A stretch of 64,000 nucleotides of DNA, taken from positions 109,326-173,325 of the forward strand of contig JADNRX010000084.1 of the NCBI GenBank assembly GCA_015501595.1, given 5' to 3'. The position numbers and the translations under genes are program-made. This DNA comes from Hymenopellis radicata. Its lineage: Eukaryota; Basidiomycota; Agaricomycetes; Agaricales; Physalacriaceae. Numbering within the stretch: position 1 is the first letter of the stretch; each line of letters starts with the position of its first letter. A model generated the notes under the pieces. That model made no database searches. It had not been told where the DNA came from and saw only the letters and a list, made by a program, of their open reading frames with translations. Shown piece after piece: positions 34,797 to 48,000 of the stretch.

Positions 34797-37700
34797 ATGG
34801 CGACTCCCTCGCGGTTGTCGTACGCAGATCTTGCCAAGAAAAATATTACCGCTCGGTCGCCAAATGATGTTCAGCGAACATCGACCAGTACCGCCACAAC
34901 GACAACGACGACAGCCAGCAGCGTATCCCCGCCGCTCTCAAAGGCGCCATCGACGGTGACCACGCCCAGCTCATCCGCGATTCTCGTCCCCAGACCCTCA
35001 TCGCCGCCTCTAGACGCCGCCTCTAATGACGCGAAAACGATTTGGGATATTCGCAAGGAACAGTTAAACGGTCGTCAAACCCGTTCATCGATACCTTCCA
35101 CGTCACAAAACTCGTTGAATGGCTCGATAACTGATGACGATGACCCTTTCGTTGTGCGGATGCCCCAGCGGCCTGCAGTCCCTCTAAACGACGTTGAAAG
35201 CTGGCCTGCCGTTGGAAAATCAATATCGACACCATCTGTGGCGACCACCCCGCCGACCGCATCCCAAACTGGGACGCCACCGCGAAAGAGTGCGTCTTTT
35301 GTCTTGGCCGATGATCGTTTTCTCATGATATTTAGACGAAAAAAAATGGGTGCCGATTCCCCCAGAAGAGATGCAAGCCGCTCTCGACGCCCAACATCGA
35401 CCACAGACAAATTCTCACTCGCGAAATCCGTCTCATTCGCACTCTCTATCGCGCCAACCACGAAATACCCCTGGTGGCTCAACATCTGGTTCCCAGCACC
35501 ACAGCCGAGCGAATTCGCGTGTTCAAAGCCGAACATCGAGTCCGAGAGTGCCGCGCGGCAGGCGCTTACCCGATGATAACGAGGCTGTATACAACACCGG
35601 TCGTACATCCCAAATCAATTCACCCCACACCCATTCTCAACCATTACCCGCTCAGCAATATGACCCATCCTTCTCCTTCCCCCGCGATCTGTACATTCTT
35701 CTCCTTACTATGCTGCTCCTTTGGCCCCAATGTATCTCCACGGTCATCATCCAAGCCAAACACCCCCACAACATCAACACATGCCTCTGCCGTCTCCGTA
35801 TCCGATGTATCCCCAGCCTCATCCTCATCAGTTTGATTACAATCAACCCAACCAGCCGTACATGTACTGGAACGGCTATGGCCCTTCCGGCTCTGGTAGT
35901 CATACACCAGAATATGTTGGCTATCCCTACGCACAACCCCCGCCGTTTCAACCTCATTCTCGCGCCGAATTTATACCGGTATCTCAGCACTCGGAGCAGC
36001 CGACCGCTATGAATGGGAACACTTCTACACATCCACCTATATCTTCATCTGCCTCAGCAGTTAAGCCTCCACGGCCTGAAGACTCTGACGCTGTTACTGG
36101 CCCTGCACTTGAGCGCGGGCCCGACGATATTAATAATCGGAAAAAGGTTATTTTCGGGAGCATTGGCTTACCGGGAAGTAGTAAGGCTCCGAGTCCCGCA
36201 CCCCCAAGCAGTACTACTGTCTCAGCCGTCGAAAAAACGTTCAGTGGGTTCTCGATTGGTATTCCAGATACCAAAAAGAAGGAACCCGTCGTAATAGACC
36301 TTACGGAATCCACACCAAAATGGGAGTTTGGGACGACAAACACCGCGGACGCGCCCGAGATGGGCGACACGCAGGAGGCCTCGCAGGAGAAGGAAGTGCC
36401 GCAACTATATGCGTCTGCTTCCAGTAGTTCTCCTCATTCACCTGCTCCACAACACCCTCCGCTCGCTCCCTTGCATATCCCTCAATATTTTTCCGCGCCC
36501 CCGCCTTTCAGTAATTATATTCCTAACGGAGAGACCGAAAATCATGCACCCGTCTACCAGCCTCCGATACACCCCACTCATTATGCTCAACATCAACCTG
36601 CCTTGTCTATGAGCTCTGCGAGGAGTGAAATCCCTCCATACGATCCGAATGCAGAGGAGGATGCTGAACTTACGGTGCGGGATTTCGGTTTCGGTTTTGG
36701 TGCGGTTAGCGGGAGTGGCTACGCCGTTAGTCTAGCGCGCGAGGAACAGGGCAGACGGCAGCGCGAGCGTGAACGGGAAAGGGACCAGGAGACGCAAGAT
36801 ATAGTCAACGGTGGTCCTGAGATGTGGGGACAGGATGAAAAGCGAGAAGAGCCACTTAGCTCCGTCAGTATCCATAGCGGCAGTCCCCAAGAGAGGTCGT
36901 TTTTCCCTATAAGGGGAAAAAGAGGACATTATGGCGGCTACAGCGACCGTGGGGGTTACGAGCGCCGTGGCGGGAGAGGGAGAGGATTTGGGCGTGGCAG
37001 GGGAATACGTGGTGGCGGCTTCCATCGTGGATTCGGGGCATACTCTCCCCAACAGCAGCATTACGCGCCGCAGTTTGCCGGTGCAGAAGGTGTAAGGTAC
37101 GGCGAAGCGTACTATGGTGGGCACATGTACGCGCCACCTCATTTCCCCGCGGGCTACTATGATTACGACGTTGGAGGATATAGACCCACGCCGCCACAGG
37201 AAGAGAGTCCTGTCACGATGCCGTCCATACACCATCCGAACGGGGTTCCACCACAGAATCCGAACATGCCACCCTTACCGACGCCCATAACTCAGTTGTC
37301 GTTCCCCTTGGATGCCACCAGGTACTATGTATTGGGCCAGGTTGAGTATTATCTTAGCATGCAGAACATGGCGCAAGATTTGTTCTTACGCAAAAGGGTT
37401 AGTACATTTCTTTCTCCTCTCACGAACCGTGCTCATCATCTCTGTCATAGATGGATCCTCAAGGGTGGATATCGATTTCGCTGTTGGCGACGTTTAATCG
37501 CGTTAAACAGTTGACTGGCGGGGAAAACGTCGACTTGGTGCGGGAGGTTTTGGAGCTGTCATCGGTTGTTGAGATGCATTCTTCTCGGGAATCCGTGAGG
37601 ATGTATGACTGGGAGAGGTATGTTCTTCCCCCGGAGGCCAAGGACAATGGATCGTCGAGTACGAAGACCTCGAGCGAAATGGCGGCGTCTCCTGTGACGC

Positions 37701-37822
37701 CTGGTGACACTTATCTCGAGCACGAGCACGAACACGAGGAAGGTAAGGAGGAAGATGAGGAGGAAGACGACGTTGTCTTCGTCTTGGGTGGGGAGGCTGG
37801 ATATGTGGACGTCAGGTCTTGA
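34797..37822 (+). CDS. La-motif RNA-binding protein (LARP1-like)
   Basis: Large, mostly disordered RNA-binding protein. Exons 34797-35289, 35336-37397 and 37451-37822 give about 975 residues. The start ATG heads MATPSRLSYADLAKK. The middle is rich in Pro, Ser, Tyr, Gln and His, with an RGG/GRG-rich patch (RRGGRGRGFGRGRGIRGG). Near the C-terminus lies the La motif: ATRYYVLGQVEYYLSMQNMA, DLFLRKRMDPQGWISISLLATF and NRVKQLT. It ends in a long acidic stretch (EHEHEHEEGKEEDEEEDD). By family it would bind mRNA 5' or 3' ends and influence translation of ribosomal and other messages. The frame breaks once at a CCCCC run (35679-35683); a sixth C would join SFSFP to RSVHSSPYYAAP. Confidence 0.87.
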
Positions 37823-38119
37823 CTGACCTGACATTGCTTTGCTGTGTTGACGTGCTTTCTCTCGAGTGTCTGTCTTCATGTTATACCCTATTTTTGGGGC
37901 GTTTTTGTAGTATTTTATCATGTTCTGGTTCTTCCATCTTGCTTGTTGTACCTCTTTCCGACTCTCTTTCAGCTCATATCTAGCATACATACTTACACAT
38001 ACACTCACCGCACGTGCATTAACAACAGTACTTACTCACATACGCATTCATTGTTGAGGTCAATGATATCTTGGGAACTGGTTCTTTGCTTGATCGTAAA
38101 TATTCAAAATTCAGTGCCC

Positions 38120-38710
38120 TTAGTTATCACTCGACGGCTCTGCTTTTAGCTGCTCCCTTGCTTCTTCCAACGCCTTTCCCAAGAGATTCAGTCCCCATTG
38201 TTCCTTCATCTTCAACGCGTTCTTATACCCATACCCGACCCCCCATATCCGATCTCGAGGACTGGCTTCAACGAGCTTCTTCGCGCCCGTGGCCAACAGC
38301 GCCTCCCTCAGCTCCTCGTTCTGCTGATACTTGTGCAGACTGCCCTCGAGCACAATGCGGCTCCGATTCTCATTCCACGTCGCCTCGTCAAAGCCGGCCA
38401 CCTTGCGCCCGAGCGCCTTGACCTGCGCGAGCTTCCCGCCCGATGTGCCTGTCATTGCGATGACTTCGTGGGCGACGCCCGCGTCGTTGAAGAGGAGCGC
38501 TTTTTGGAACATCATCCAGTGCTCTGCGGTTGCGAATCTGACGGCGCCAAAGCCTTCCACCTCCACTTTGAAGGGTGATGGGTACCATTGGGATGCCCAA
38601 CCGCTGTATGCATCAAGTCGTTCAAGATCGGCGTGGGAGGTTCCGATTGGGACTTACTGGGGTTCGGTGGGCTTCCAGAAGAATACGTAGTCGTCGTTTG
38701 TGAGAGGCAT
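38120..38710 (-). CDS. NADAR (YbiA-like) N-glycosidase domain protein
   Basis: Exons 38658-38710 and 38120-38603 join in frame to 178 residues. The sequence follows the NADAR/DUF1768 pattern: FFWKPTEP, ASQWYPSPFKV, then ATAEHWMMFQKALLF, a region spanning GRKVAGFDEATWNENRS, and the C-terminal DRIWGVGYGYKNALKMKEQW and GLNLLGKALEEARE. Members hydrolyse N-glycosidic bonds in nucleotide-like compounds, such as riboflavin intermediates in bacteria, or act in ADP-ribose metabolism. The fungal substrate is unknown. Upstream, 37823-38119, is a short 3' intergenic stretch. Confidence 0.9.
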
Positions 38711-38970
38711 GTTCTTGTGTGTAAAGTCGAAGGTCTAAATATTGCTCCTGAAGTCATCCCGTTATAAGTACTTTCAATTTGTCCCACGAGGAAGAGAAAG
38801 AGTCAGTTGGCCTGTCAACGTCTGACTCTAAACCAATCATTCCGCGGAGCCTAAGTACTTACTCACTGCCATAGCCTCAATATGATAAGCGATATGTTTA
38901 TGCTGAAAGTAATGAAGAACACAGTCCCAAAGGAATAGAGAAAATATAAATACGACGGCCTACTAGCGCT

Positions 38971-39704
38971 CTACCTCCTCCGAGTCAAAAGAGCGATACT
39001 CGTCTCGATTTCCCACACTTCAACCCACGAAGCGACGATGCGATTTTCAATCTCCCTGCACTCGTCGCGATGGTCAACCCAAGCCTTGGGTCTATACTCC
39101 CCGCCCAAGTGTATCTCAGCTTTGCACGCCGTGCACGTAACGCGATCCGCCTTAACGCTCCCGGCCTCGATCCACGCTTCCTGTATTAAGAACGCCTTGG
39201 AATCACGGCCCTTTGCCTTCGGCGACGCAAACTTTTTGATGAACGTGAACGTCGGACTCTCGATAGAGCGCGCATTGTCGACCTGTACTCCAAAGGAGTT
39301 TGTCTGCGCGGTATTCAAAGGCATGGGACTCGGTGCAGTTAGCGCGGTAGGAGAAACCGGGGCTGGGTTTAACATTCGTCTGATCCTAAATCAGAGAAAT
39401 TAGGAAACTAAGGACGCGTAAAATGTGACAGGAAGACGTACAAGTCGCGCGAGACTTGGGCCCGGGATATGTCGAACTTGTCGCGATCGTGGATAGCCAC
39501 TATCGTCTGCTCGGGATAGTAGATGCACCATGTACATCCGAGAGGGTTGCGCCCACACCGGCACGGTCGCGTAGAATGGCGCGTGAGCTTTTTGGGGACG
39601 TCCAAGGGTAGAGGACTTTTCGGAGACCGGAGGGCCTTGACGTTTTCTTTAGTGGCGCTGGGGAGGAGGGCAGGCAGCGACTTGGGGTTTTTGAGAGCAG
39701 GCAT
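38971..39704 (-). CDS. Hypothetical protein with Cys/His clusters
   Basis: Unrecognised. Exons 39442-39704 and 38971-39385 join in frame to 225 residues. Two compact motifs may bind zinc: RPCRCGRNPLGCTWCIYY in the N-terminal half and VTCTACKAEIHLGGEYRPKAW followed by DHRDEC near the C-terminus. The second resembles the C-x2-C ... H-x3-C layout of small fungal zinc ribbons. Between them lies a Pro/Thr-rich linker. The protein ends 'LLTRRR'. It is the last gene before the right inverted-repeat arm. Confidence 0.7.
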
Positions 39705-40038
39705 TGCGGTTGGCTGGAGGATGAGTTTGAGAGCCAGCCGAGTTTATAGCCTCCCGGGAGCAGGCGGGGTCCACAACCTAATCAAAGCGAGGACCATGCA
39801 GGACCGAGCTTGCGGTGGACGTGACACGGGACGAAGCTCCCCATTGTGTGCCAGATTTAGCGTATCGCCCGATTCTTTTCGCTTCTGGCGGATTCTGTCC
39901 AGGAGAAAATGCCCCAAGGAACATGATAGCGGTTAAGCAGTGGCTAAAGGGGGAAAAGAGCTTCGGGGCATAGTTGGCCCACATCTAGTAGCGTGGAATA
40001 CGAGTGTTGCAGAAATTCATGATTTTGAAGATGTTGAT
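39705..40038. other. Intergenic up to the repeat boundary
   Basis: No gene seen. The right inverted-repeat arm starts near 40039. Confidence 0.55.
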
Positions 40039-42995
40039 GGTATGATGCGAAGCGCTGCATTACCATAATGGGACTTGTCCCTACACTATCAACCAGGCAT
40101 GGCTTGGGCGGCCTCGACGACATTCAGAGTGCCCAGTGGCTTACGAAATCTCTGTGGACATGCCTGGAATACCGATTAACTGCTGAGGAAGCTCTACTGC
40201 AACGATAAAACGCGTCAATCGCTCTTAGGTCTATCTTTCAATTTCGACAGGAGAGTCTTCTTGAAAGCGCCAACTAATGGTAAGAAACACACATAAAAAC
40301 GAAAGCCTCCTTGCGCTCCTCCTGGGGTTGTGTAGCTGTTCAAAGCGATGCTGGAATTCAGGGACACTTTTAACAGCTGTCTTCGTCGAGACTCTGGTTG
40401 GTCTGGACGAATAATAGCTCTTCTAATTGAACCTAGCTTACAGCTACTTTGCTTCTGCGTCGACTACCTATGCCGCGGCCCCGGATTCGCAAATGTACGC
40501 CACACTTTCACTGGTCTTATAATGGTCCATTGTCCAATTTGAAATTCCTTCTTAATATCACCTCGCGCTGTCCACAAGGCAAGAACTGCTTAGTATGGCT
40601 AACAATGCCTCAGCTCAACGCCCAATTGGGTCGACAATGGCTTACAACTTTGATCACCATTTCCTCGTGTGGACCAAAGGGAGATATCTCTGGCGGCGCT
40701 ATAAAATATCTCACCACGCATTGACTGAGTCTTCCACTCTCTCTTCCCCCACCCGCATCCCTCATTTCGACTGCCGCAGCTGTGTTGTTGCGCTTTCACG
40801 ATTATGCCACCAATTAGATCTAGGGCCTCGGCAGCGCCTGCGTCCTCCGGCAGAACCAGGGAGTCTAACCCAGCCCAAACCACCACTTCGGCGTCGCCGC
40901 CTCAGATCGCCTGCGTTAAAATCCAGCCCGCTGACGCGCCCACCAGAGTTGAGCGCCTCCCCGGCGGCTATGTTCCCAACCGCCCCAGTAACGCGTGGAT
41001 ACTCTATCGCGCGCGTCGTGTAGCCCAAGACCGCGGACATGGCGGGCAGCAACAAAATCTCTCCAAGGCTTATAGCGCGGACTGGAAAGCTTTGTCTGCC
41101 GATGGTAAAAAGCCGTTCTACGATGTATACCGCGCCGACGACGACTTATTTAACCTCCGCTTTCCTCATTACCAATATCGAAAGGGGGCGCGGACAGAGT
41201 GGGAACAGCAGGCGGTGAAGTATGGTATTAAAGTTGCACACGACTGGAGTTCAGAGAATGACCATCTGTTCGTGGTCGACGAGAATGGGGCGGTGGTACA
41301 TACCCCGTCTGTGATTCCCGTCACCGACGTTCCTTGGACGACGACGAAGACGCTCTTCAATCCGTCGACGCGTACACCCTTCCTCTACTTTCCACCTCCT
41401 TTGTTCCAATCCTGGTTCAGCGACGCAGACTCGCCCGCTAGCACCTTCACCGAAGAAGCATCCCCTTTCCACACGTATGATTCGCCCGTTGGCTATGACG
41501 GGCTGCCACACCTCCAAGTTGTGGAATACGCCAGTGGCGATGATGACCACCGTCTCGTCCCTTCGGCGTGCCTCCTTTACCAAGATTACAATGAGCCCGC
41601 GACAAAACCAGAATTCTCCGCTCGCTTCGAGCTTGTTCCCAGCGAGGACCCACTGGCAGTGGTACGTTCCCTTTATTTGTATAATGTCTTCCCGAGTCTT
41701 GACGATTTCTCTAGGACATCACGGCTCTCCAGTTCAACTCACTTCACGGCTACGCGCCTGGGGAAATGCCAACCGATCCCTATGACTCTGAATATTATCA
41801 GCCACCTGGTTGTGCTTCCCTCTGGATGCTCCAGTACTACCACGCCGAGTGATTTTTACACCCTTCACATTATATTATGTTTAACTTAAACATACATTCT
41901 TCACACACATGCTGTACGAACACTCATTATATCCCATCCTCCCACTTCCTACTACTGTCGCATGTCGTCGAGTTTTCCTTGCTTCTTTCATCACTGTTTT
42001 GTCTGCATTCATCGCTATCGCTCGTTGTCATCTCCTCTTATGTTGTTGTGCTATCATCCTGTATGGCTGTCATCAGCTTCGCTATACGTCGTGTACTTCG
42101 GAAATATCAACATGTTTGTACACTGTAAACTCATATCAGTCGACCAGAAACTTCCCACTTTGGTGGTGAATTCTGTGGAGGTAACCTTCATGCAGCGTTC
42201 GAGAGCCAGGTCCTTCGAATTCGAGACTTAGCCCTTAGTCACTTGTAATGATGATTAGACACAAATCAGTTCACTTCACTTAACCCTTCGTCAATGAATC
42301 ACAAACGAATTGAAGATAACATAGATATTGCATTGAATCACTTCACGGTACACTGTACAAATACATAAAGAAACGGTACATGTCAAGGCGCGTAGTAAGC
42401 GCCGGAATAGTGATAAGATGACCTCGTAGGCTCGTATTGAGGTGTATCATACATCTCTCCGACATACATCGTCGTATAGGCTGGCTGCGACGCGCCTTGG
42501 TAAGGCGCAGGCGCGTAACCTGACCATTGATGTTGCGCCGACGATGACGCATAACTGGACGACGGCATCGTGCTATACGACGTCGCCGGTTGCGCATAAT
42601 TCGGAGGATCCGCAAGAACATGCGCGAAGAAACCTCTGTCCAAGGCATCCATCGAATCGGATACTATCGAAGAGTCCTTTCTTTCCGCATTTGTCTGGGG
42701 ACGTGAATGGCTATGAGATGGCCTTGGACTCGCTCTGAGCGCATGATTGAAGAAATCTCGGTCCAAGGCATCCATAGAATCGGATACCGATGCGACCACG
42801 CTTCGGCTCCTCTGAGGACGTGAACGGCTATGAGATGGCCTGGGACTCGCGCCGAGGGCATGATTAAAGAAATCTCTGTCCAAGATTCTCATCGACTCGG
42901 ATTCATCCACAGCGAAGCCTCGCGCGGGATTCTGGTGTTCGGTCCTGCCCGATGCTTTCTTCGGTTTTGGGACCTTTGGCTTCGTTGCGGGCTTT
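40039..42995. repeat. Right arm of the large inverted repeat
   Basis: Reverse complement of 1-2859. Similarity begins near 40039 and can be followed to about 42995, where the partner runs off the left end of the window, so the true arm is longer. The arms enclose about 37.2 kb. The noncoding 40040-40803 matches 2059-2859 closely, including the CTATAAAA box region ahead of the HMG gene. Confidence 0.93.
40804..41852 (+). CDS. HMG-box transcription factor (MATA_HMG type)
   Basis: Two exons, 40804-41661 and 41715-41852, give 331 residues. The HMG box spans about residues 58-128: VPNRPSNAWILYRAR, LSKAYSADWKALSADGKKPF and LRFPHYQYRKG. This is the fungal mating-type-like HMG subclass (RPxNAWILYR start, PxYxY end), expected to bind and bend DNA. 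The basic N-terminal tail and the acidic Pro/Tyr-rich C-terminal part are typical of regulators. Splicing at 41661/41715 gives a sensible end (NSLHGYAPGEMPTDPYDSEY) matching the decayed left copy. A TATAAAA-like box lies at about 40700. Convergent with the zinc-finger gene. The target genes are unknown, and a role in mating is only a possibility. Confidence 0.88.
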
Positions 42996-43651
42996 TGATC
43001 ATGTTGATACTCTATCCACTGCCACCCCCCATCCACAGCTCCGCCCTGGTACTCTTGAGAATGGACTTCTAGGTGCTCCTCACTGGGCGGCTTCGTAGCG
43101 GCGGGCTGGTACTCTGTCCAATGCTTAGCCGTATTCTTCGAGGCGTCTCTTTTCAATTTTTTCTGGACCTTGTCATCGTGGGCATGGTATTCCAGATGCA
43201 CTTGACTGCAAAGCGCCTGGCAGAGATATCTGGGGCAGATGTGGTTGCGAGGATGGCGGGTTATCCTATGCTGGAGAATATCGACGGGCGAGAGGTAGGC
43301 TTTGTAACACCCAGGCTCGGGGCAAGGATAGAGTTTGTCAAGAGCACTGATAATCGGCATCAGACGGAGGAGGGTAAAACGGAAATGGGAGTTGCGTACT
43401 GGGTGGTTTTGATATGGTCTTGAACACGGTTTCTGAAATCAGGCGGAAGCCGGCATTTTTCATACGGACAGGAAAAGAGAGGACTGCAAGTGATGTTAAT
43501 GATCTAAACAGTGCACATATAGGTCAACGATAGCTCACTGTCCGCTGGACTGCGCGTCGGTTGGAACAGGTTCGACCTGCGCCACAGTCAATAGCTATTC
43601 TCAACGAGTAGTGTTGAACAGACGACATACCGGCGGGAAGTTGGTAGCCAT
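42383..43651 (-). CDS. C2H2 zinc-finger protein with internal tandem repeats
   Basis: Four exons (43631-43651, 43539-43576, 43400-43483, 42383-43346) join in frame to 368 residues, starting MATNFPPVEPVPTD. Three C2H2-like fingers lie in the first third: FSCPYEKCRLPPDFRNRVQDH, YPCPEPGCYKAYLSPVDILQ ending HRITRH, and ICPRYLCQALCSQVHLEYHAH. A basic region follows. At about residues 195-290 come three copies of a 30-residue unit built on DSMDALDRDFFNHAL and ASPRPSHSHSRPQ. The tail is Ser/Tyr/Gln-rich. Likely a DNA-binding regulator. The equivalent left-arm gene is broken. A reading that starts at the in-frame ATG at 43360 would lose the first finger. Confidence 0.83.
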
Positions 43652-43898
43652 GCTGGGAATGGAGAGAGACAGGTTGCAGGGTTAGCAGCCCTCTTTATAC
43701 CCAAACAATGGAGGGCGCATTGTTCGACTGCAGTCACGTTACACGACGGTCCACTTGCTGTTTAAGGACTGAACAATGTGCATCTTCCTCTATGTGGACA
43801 TCGCGCCAGTGACATATCTGGGGTGTCGGTTGGGTAGCGTGACAGCACTTGAGCGAACGAACGGGTCAAGAAGAGGGCAAAGTACTATCGCATTGAAA

Positions 43899-44769
43899 TC
43901 ATCGTGCTATTCCTAGGGTCTTCTTGGTATCCACTAGCAGCTTGTCTATCTCAGCAATGTATTTATCCAAGAGTTTTTGGAACTAAAAAACAGCAGTTAT
44001 TAGAGTTGACCACGGAGATATTATAGCACACGTACTGTGTCTAATTCTATGCTTCGCTTCTCATATTTACCCTTCTTAACACTGGCCTGGTGGAACTTGC
44101 GGCATTGGACGCGCGCGTCCTCGGCTTTCCGACCAGCACCTGTGGCCATCTCAGTTTTGGCGTCAACGGTCGGCCTAAACAATGATAAGAAGGCATGAAG
44201 CAAAAAGTCGCGGCGGAATGGACAGACTTGGGAACAGGCAAGCGAATGGTACGCGCATCTACGCGCTGAGGAGTTATCCCGGGAAGTTTGGCTTCATATA
44301 ACGCGCCTTCAACGTCCTTTAGAGTCTACTGGCCGGTCGCTTGATTAAAAAAAGGCGTATCGAGCGGATCGAAACTCACGGATTCCTCAAAAACGGTGAC
44401 AACCAGAATACTCCCGTCGCGGACACCGATAGTCGCCATGTTCTGCAAAGGTTCACCATCCACTCGCACATCCTTGAGCAAGGCCGGTGTTATCCGACCT
44501 GTCGCTCTCGTCGTTCCCTGCGCGCAGTCCTTTCTGAACCAGTCTATGGCAGCCTTCATCTTTTCCTCGCATTTCGCGTATTCCGCTTGTGAGACTGGGT
44601 CAGTCAAGGGCTGCTGAGAACCCGGCACGAATTTTTCTGCAGTGGACGTGGACTTTTTAGCATAGTATCGGTGTTGCGAAGCCAGCGCTGGTCTAGACAG
44701 AGAACGAGAAAATGAAGTAGAGAGGGCCCGCCTGAAGCACGCGTTGGCGACAGGACGGAAAACGGACAT
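43899..44769 (-). CDS. Mitochondrial ribosome recycling factor
   Basis: Exons 44380-44769, 44228-44325, 44036-44174 and 43899-43982 join in frame to 236 residues. The N-terminus is an Arg/Ser/Ala-rich presequence (RRALSTSFSRSLSRPAL) followed by RYYAKK. The body shows the recycling-factor pattern: RATGRITPALLKDVRVDGE, ILVVTVFEES, LPGITPQRVDARTIRLPVPK, RKAEDARVQCRKFHQASVKK and a helical C-terminus KLLDKYIAEIDKLLVDTKK. By family it works with a mitochondrial EF-G to split post-termination ribosomes. The start was chosen at MSVFRPVANACFRR, the first ATG. Confidence 0.92.
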
Positions 44770-45030
44770 GACGGGGAGGAAAGAGGCAAGGCTCGTCCCA
44801 AAGCGGTAACAACAACAAGTACCAATGGTCAAACGATGGATTTATGTACTCGAATACGTATTGTACAATCTACGGAGAATTTACTACTATCGTGGACAGG
44901 GCAGCGCGCTCTACATTGTAAGCTGCCCGGTCCACGATGATCCTAAACATAACAGAAAATGAAGCAGCCGAAAGGCTGTAGAATTAAAGAGTCGAATGTC
45001 AACCAGCAAAAAGTATCATATCTTTGCGCA

Positions 45031-48000
45031 TCACATAGCACGTCCGCGAGCATCCAGACCAAAAAGGTTCGCCAACTCCTTAACACTCAGGCCTGAGAAA
45101 CGTTGAATAAGCAAATATCACCACTTGAAAATTCAGTCCAACGTACGTCCAATCTTCTTAGCACTCCCTTCACCCAAGCTTCCGTCGGCAAGGCTCTGCT
45201 TGCGCTCCTGCAAAGCAAGTATCCGATCCTCCACCGTGTCCCGGATTACCAGCCTGTCGACTCGTACAGCTCGACTTTGTCCAAGACGATGGACGCGGTC
45301 AAACGCCTGCGCCTCAACAGCTTGCGACCATCCCAAGTCCAATGAAATCACGTTGTTCGCCCGAGTCAGATTCAGCCCAACACCACCGCACTTGAGGGAC
45401 AACAACATGACGCGTTCCTTGTCTCGGGACATGAAGCATCGCACGGATGCCTCACGTTTAGAGACGGACATATCACCCTGAAACTTGACATGTGTGACAC
45501 CCTTCTCAACGAGATACTGCGATACGAGGTCCAGGCAGCTCGTCCATTGCGAAATGACAAGAACCTAACAGAGACAGATGAGATAAATCCACGCTCTTTA
45601 AAACAGAGTGTCAGTCACACCTTCTCATCAGGTTTCTCCTCGAACAGCTTCAGCAGATGCGCCATCATATGCTTCATCTTCGTCGAAGCCAAGAACCTGT
45701 ACTGAAGCGCTTCAGGCGTCAACTCTTCCTTCTTCTTCTTGCCGAAGACGACCTCCTTGATCTCAGGCTCGTCCTCCTCTTCGTCGGAATCTAACACGAC
45801 GAACGGCTTGCGGCGCGATCCATTAACGGGCTTGGATTGGGTGGCTTTTCGAGACGACCGTCCTTTATCCTTGTAGTCCGCGTCGTCGTCATCGTCATCG
45901 TCGACAATGAAGTCGGACATGTCGCTGTTATCTTCATCCTCTTCACCTTCTTTCAAAGCTTGTTCAACCTCGTCTTCCGTGTCCATAACGATATCGACGT
46001 CCTCGACGACTTTGGCCTTAGCCTTGCCTTTGTTCTTGGCACGCTGTTTAGACTTGAAAACGACAGTGGTCTGTCTTCGGGAATAGTTCAGCGTTGGTTG
46101 GCTCGAAGATCGCACGTTCGAATAACTTGTCTTTGCTGATAGCAGAGCGACAACTAGGGCCTAACGGATACGATGAGCACAACGTTCGTGAAGGGAAAAG
46201 TCACGAACAAGGTCGCTCATGTTCGCGATATTGCTGGGGTTCTGCGTCGTTAGTGGCCAGTGCTGCCTCGAAGACAGCATCTTTTGGGACGTCAGGTTAC
46301 GATACAAGTCATAAATAGATTCATACCAAGGCACTCTTTGCAAAACGCGTGGCAGCATGGTGTAACCGTAGCAGATGTTAAAGCATCGAAACAAATCGGA
46401 CATTCGTCTATTTCGGCAGCAGCATCGGTCGACTAAGAACAATATTAGACAACAAAAATTGTCCAAATGAGAGGAAAGGACTTGCCTCCTTCTCAGCCTT
46501 GATCCTTTTAAGTGCAGCGTCTTTCATTTGAGCCTTCATCTTGATCACAAAATTGACGCCGACGGCATCGCGAGCACGGATTAGCGCATCGCGAACATCC
46601 GGTTCCAGGAGTCGTCGTCTAAGTCTTCATCCGATGTGATGAGACTCATGCCATTTTCTTGTACAAGGGCGGGATGGGAGCATATCTGCCGAAGTCGCAA
46701 CAGAGCACCAAAACTTGCGAGTAGTTCCTAGAAAATTATAAGTACAAAGGTTGCGAATAGCCCGAGAGAAACGTAAACGTACTTGAGTACCGTCCCCGCG
46801 CGAAGGTATCGGTTGAATGTAGCTTGACTCGCTGTTTCAACCTAGAAAGGTTCATTCAGCTTTCCAGATAAAGACCAGGAATAGAAACGAACCATCTTAT
46901 AGATATCTCTCTCCTCCTTGGTAAACTCTAACTTCACAAGCTCGATGGTCTTGCTAGGGAGTTCAATCAAACGTTTCCCATCGAGCATTGTGTCCTTCAT
47001 CCTGCGCATCAAACAGGCCTTGAAAATGGCCTGGAGTCGGGTCATTGCCAATGACGCTAGAAGCAACGGTGAAAACGTTGAACCAGCATGCAGTCGCTAT
47101 GAGTCGCTTACGATTCTTCTTTTCCAAGTTTGCAATGTGGATATTGAACTCGGTCCAATCATGCCATGGTCGGACTTTGAGGAAGCGGAAATAGCCATAG
47201 ACATCGGCGAGACTATTAATGATTGGGGTTCTGTGGACAGCGTTCAATAGTATAACAGTGCAGCACAGATTGGCCTTACCCCGTGAGAACCCAGCGATAC
47301 TTCGCGCTCAGCTCGGTGACTGCGCGGGACATCCCTGCAATAACAATTACATTGATAAAAACAGAAGTAGCGAAAAGGCTTACGATTCCGCTTGTTCCTG
47401 ATGTTATGGCCTTCATCGAGGATGATGCGATAGAACTGCAGGTCATTCAAAGTTAGAAGCGAGTTATCCAGAAAAGGACGAGAAACAGACGTCTACTTGG
47501 AAGAGAAGTCCGCGGTCCTTGCGGCTTTTCTTGGTGGTTTTCCGGCCGTCGTCGTCAGAGTCGGACACCACGAAATCGCTAGAATTCCCTGACTTTCGAC
47601 GAGCCTTCTCTTTCCTTTTCTGTTCAGCCTCAAAGTCAGGCCACTCCAGCGCCATCGTCTTAAAATGCGATCAGGAGGGACGAAGAATGAAGAACGAACA
47701 ATAGTCATACATGGAATGTCGTCAAAACGACGTCGTAAGCCAGCAAATCGGCTTTACGCTTGACTTTCCCGGAACCTGAGAGGACACACTTAGAATAAGT
47801 TACTGAGGAAAGAACACACAACTAACCATGATATATAAGACATTTCAGTCCATTGTTCGTTTTCAACTCGATCTCAAGCTTCCACTGACCGAGTAGGGCT
47901 TTAGGGGTCAGAATTAGATTAGTTTTGCATGTCTTGTCGCGCGACTTGTTTTTGAGCATAACCGCTATCCTGTAACCGACTTAGTTGGCACTAGTACAAG

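Noticed and set aside
37840..38149. 101-codon plus-strand frame after the LARP gene
   Set aside because: T-rich 3' untranslated character and partly antisense to the NADAR gene end.
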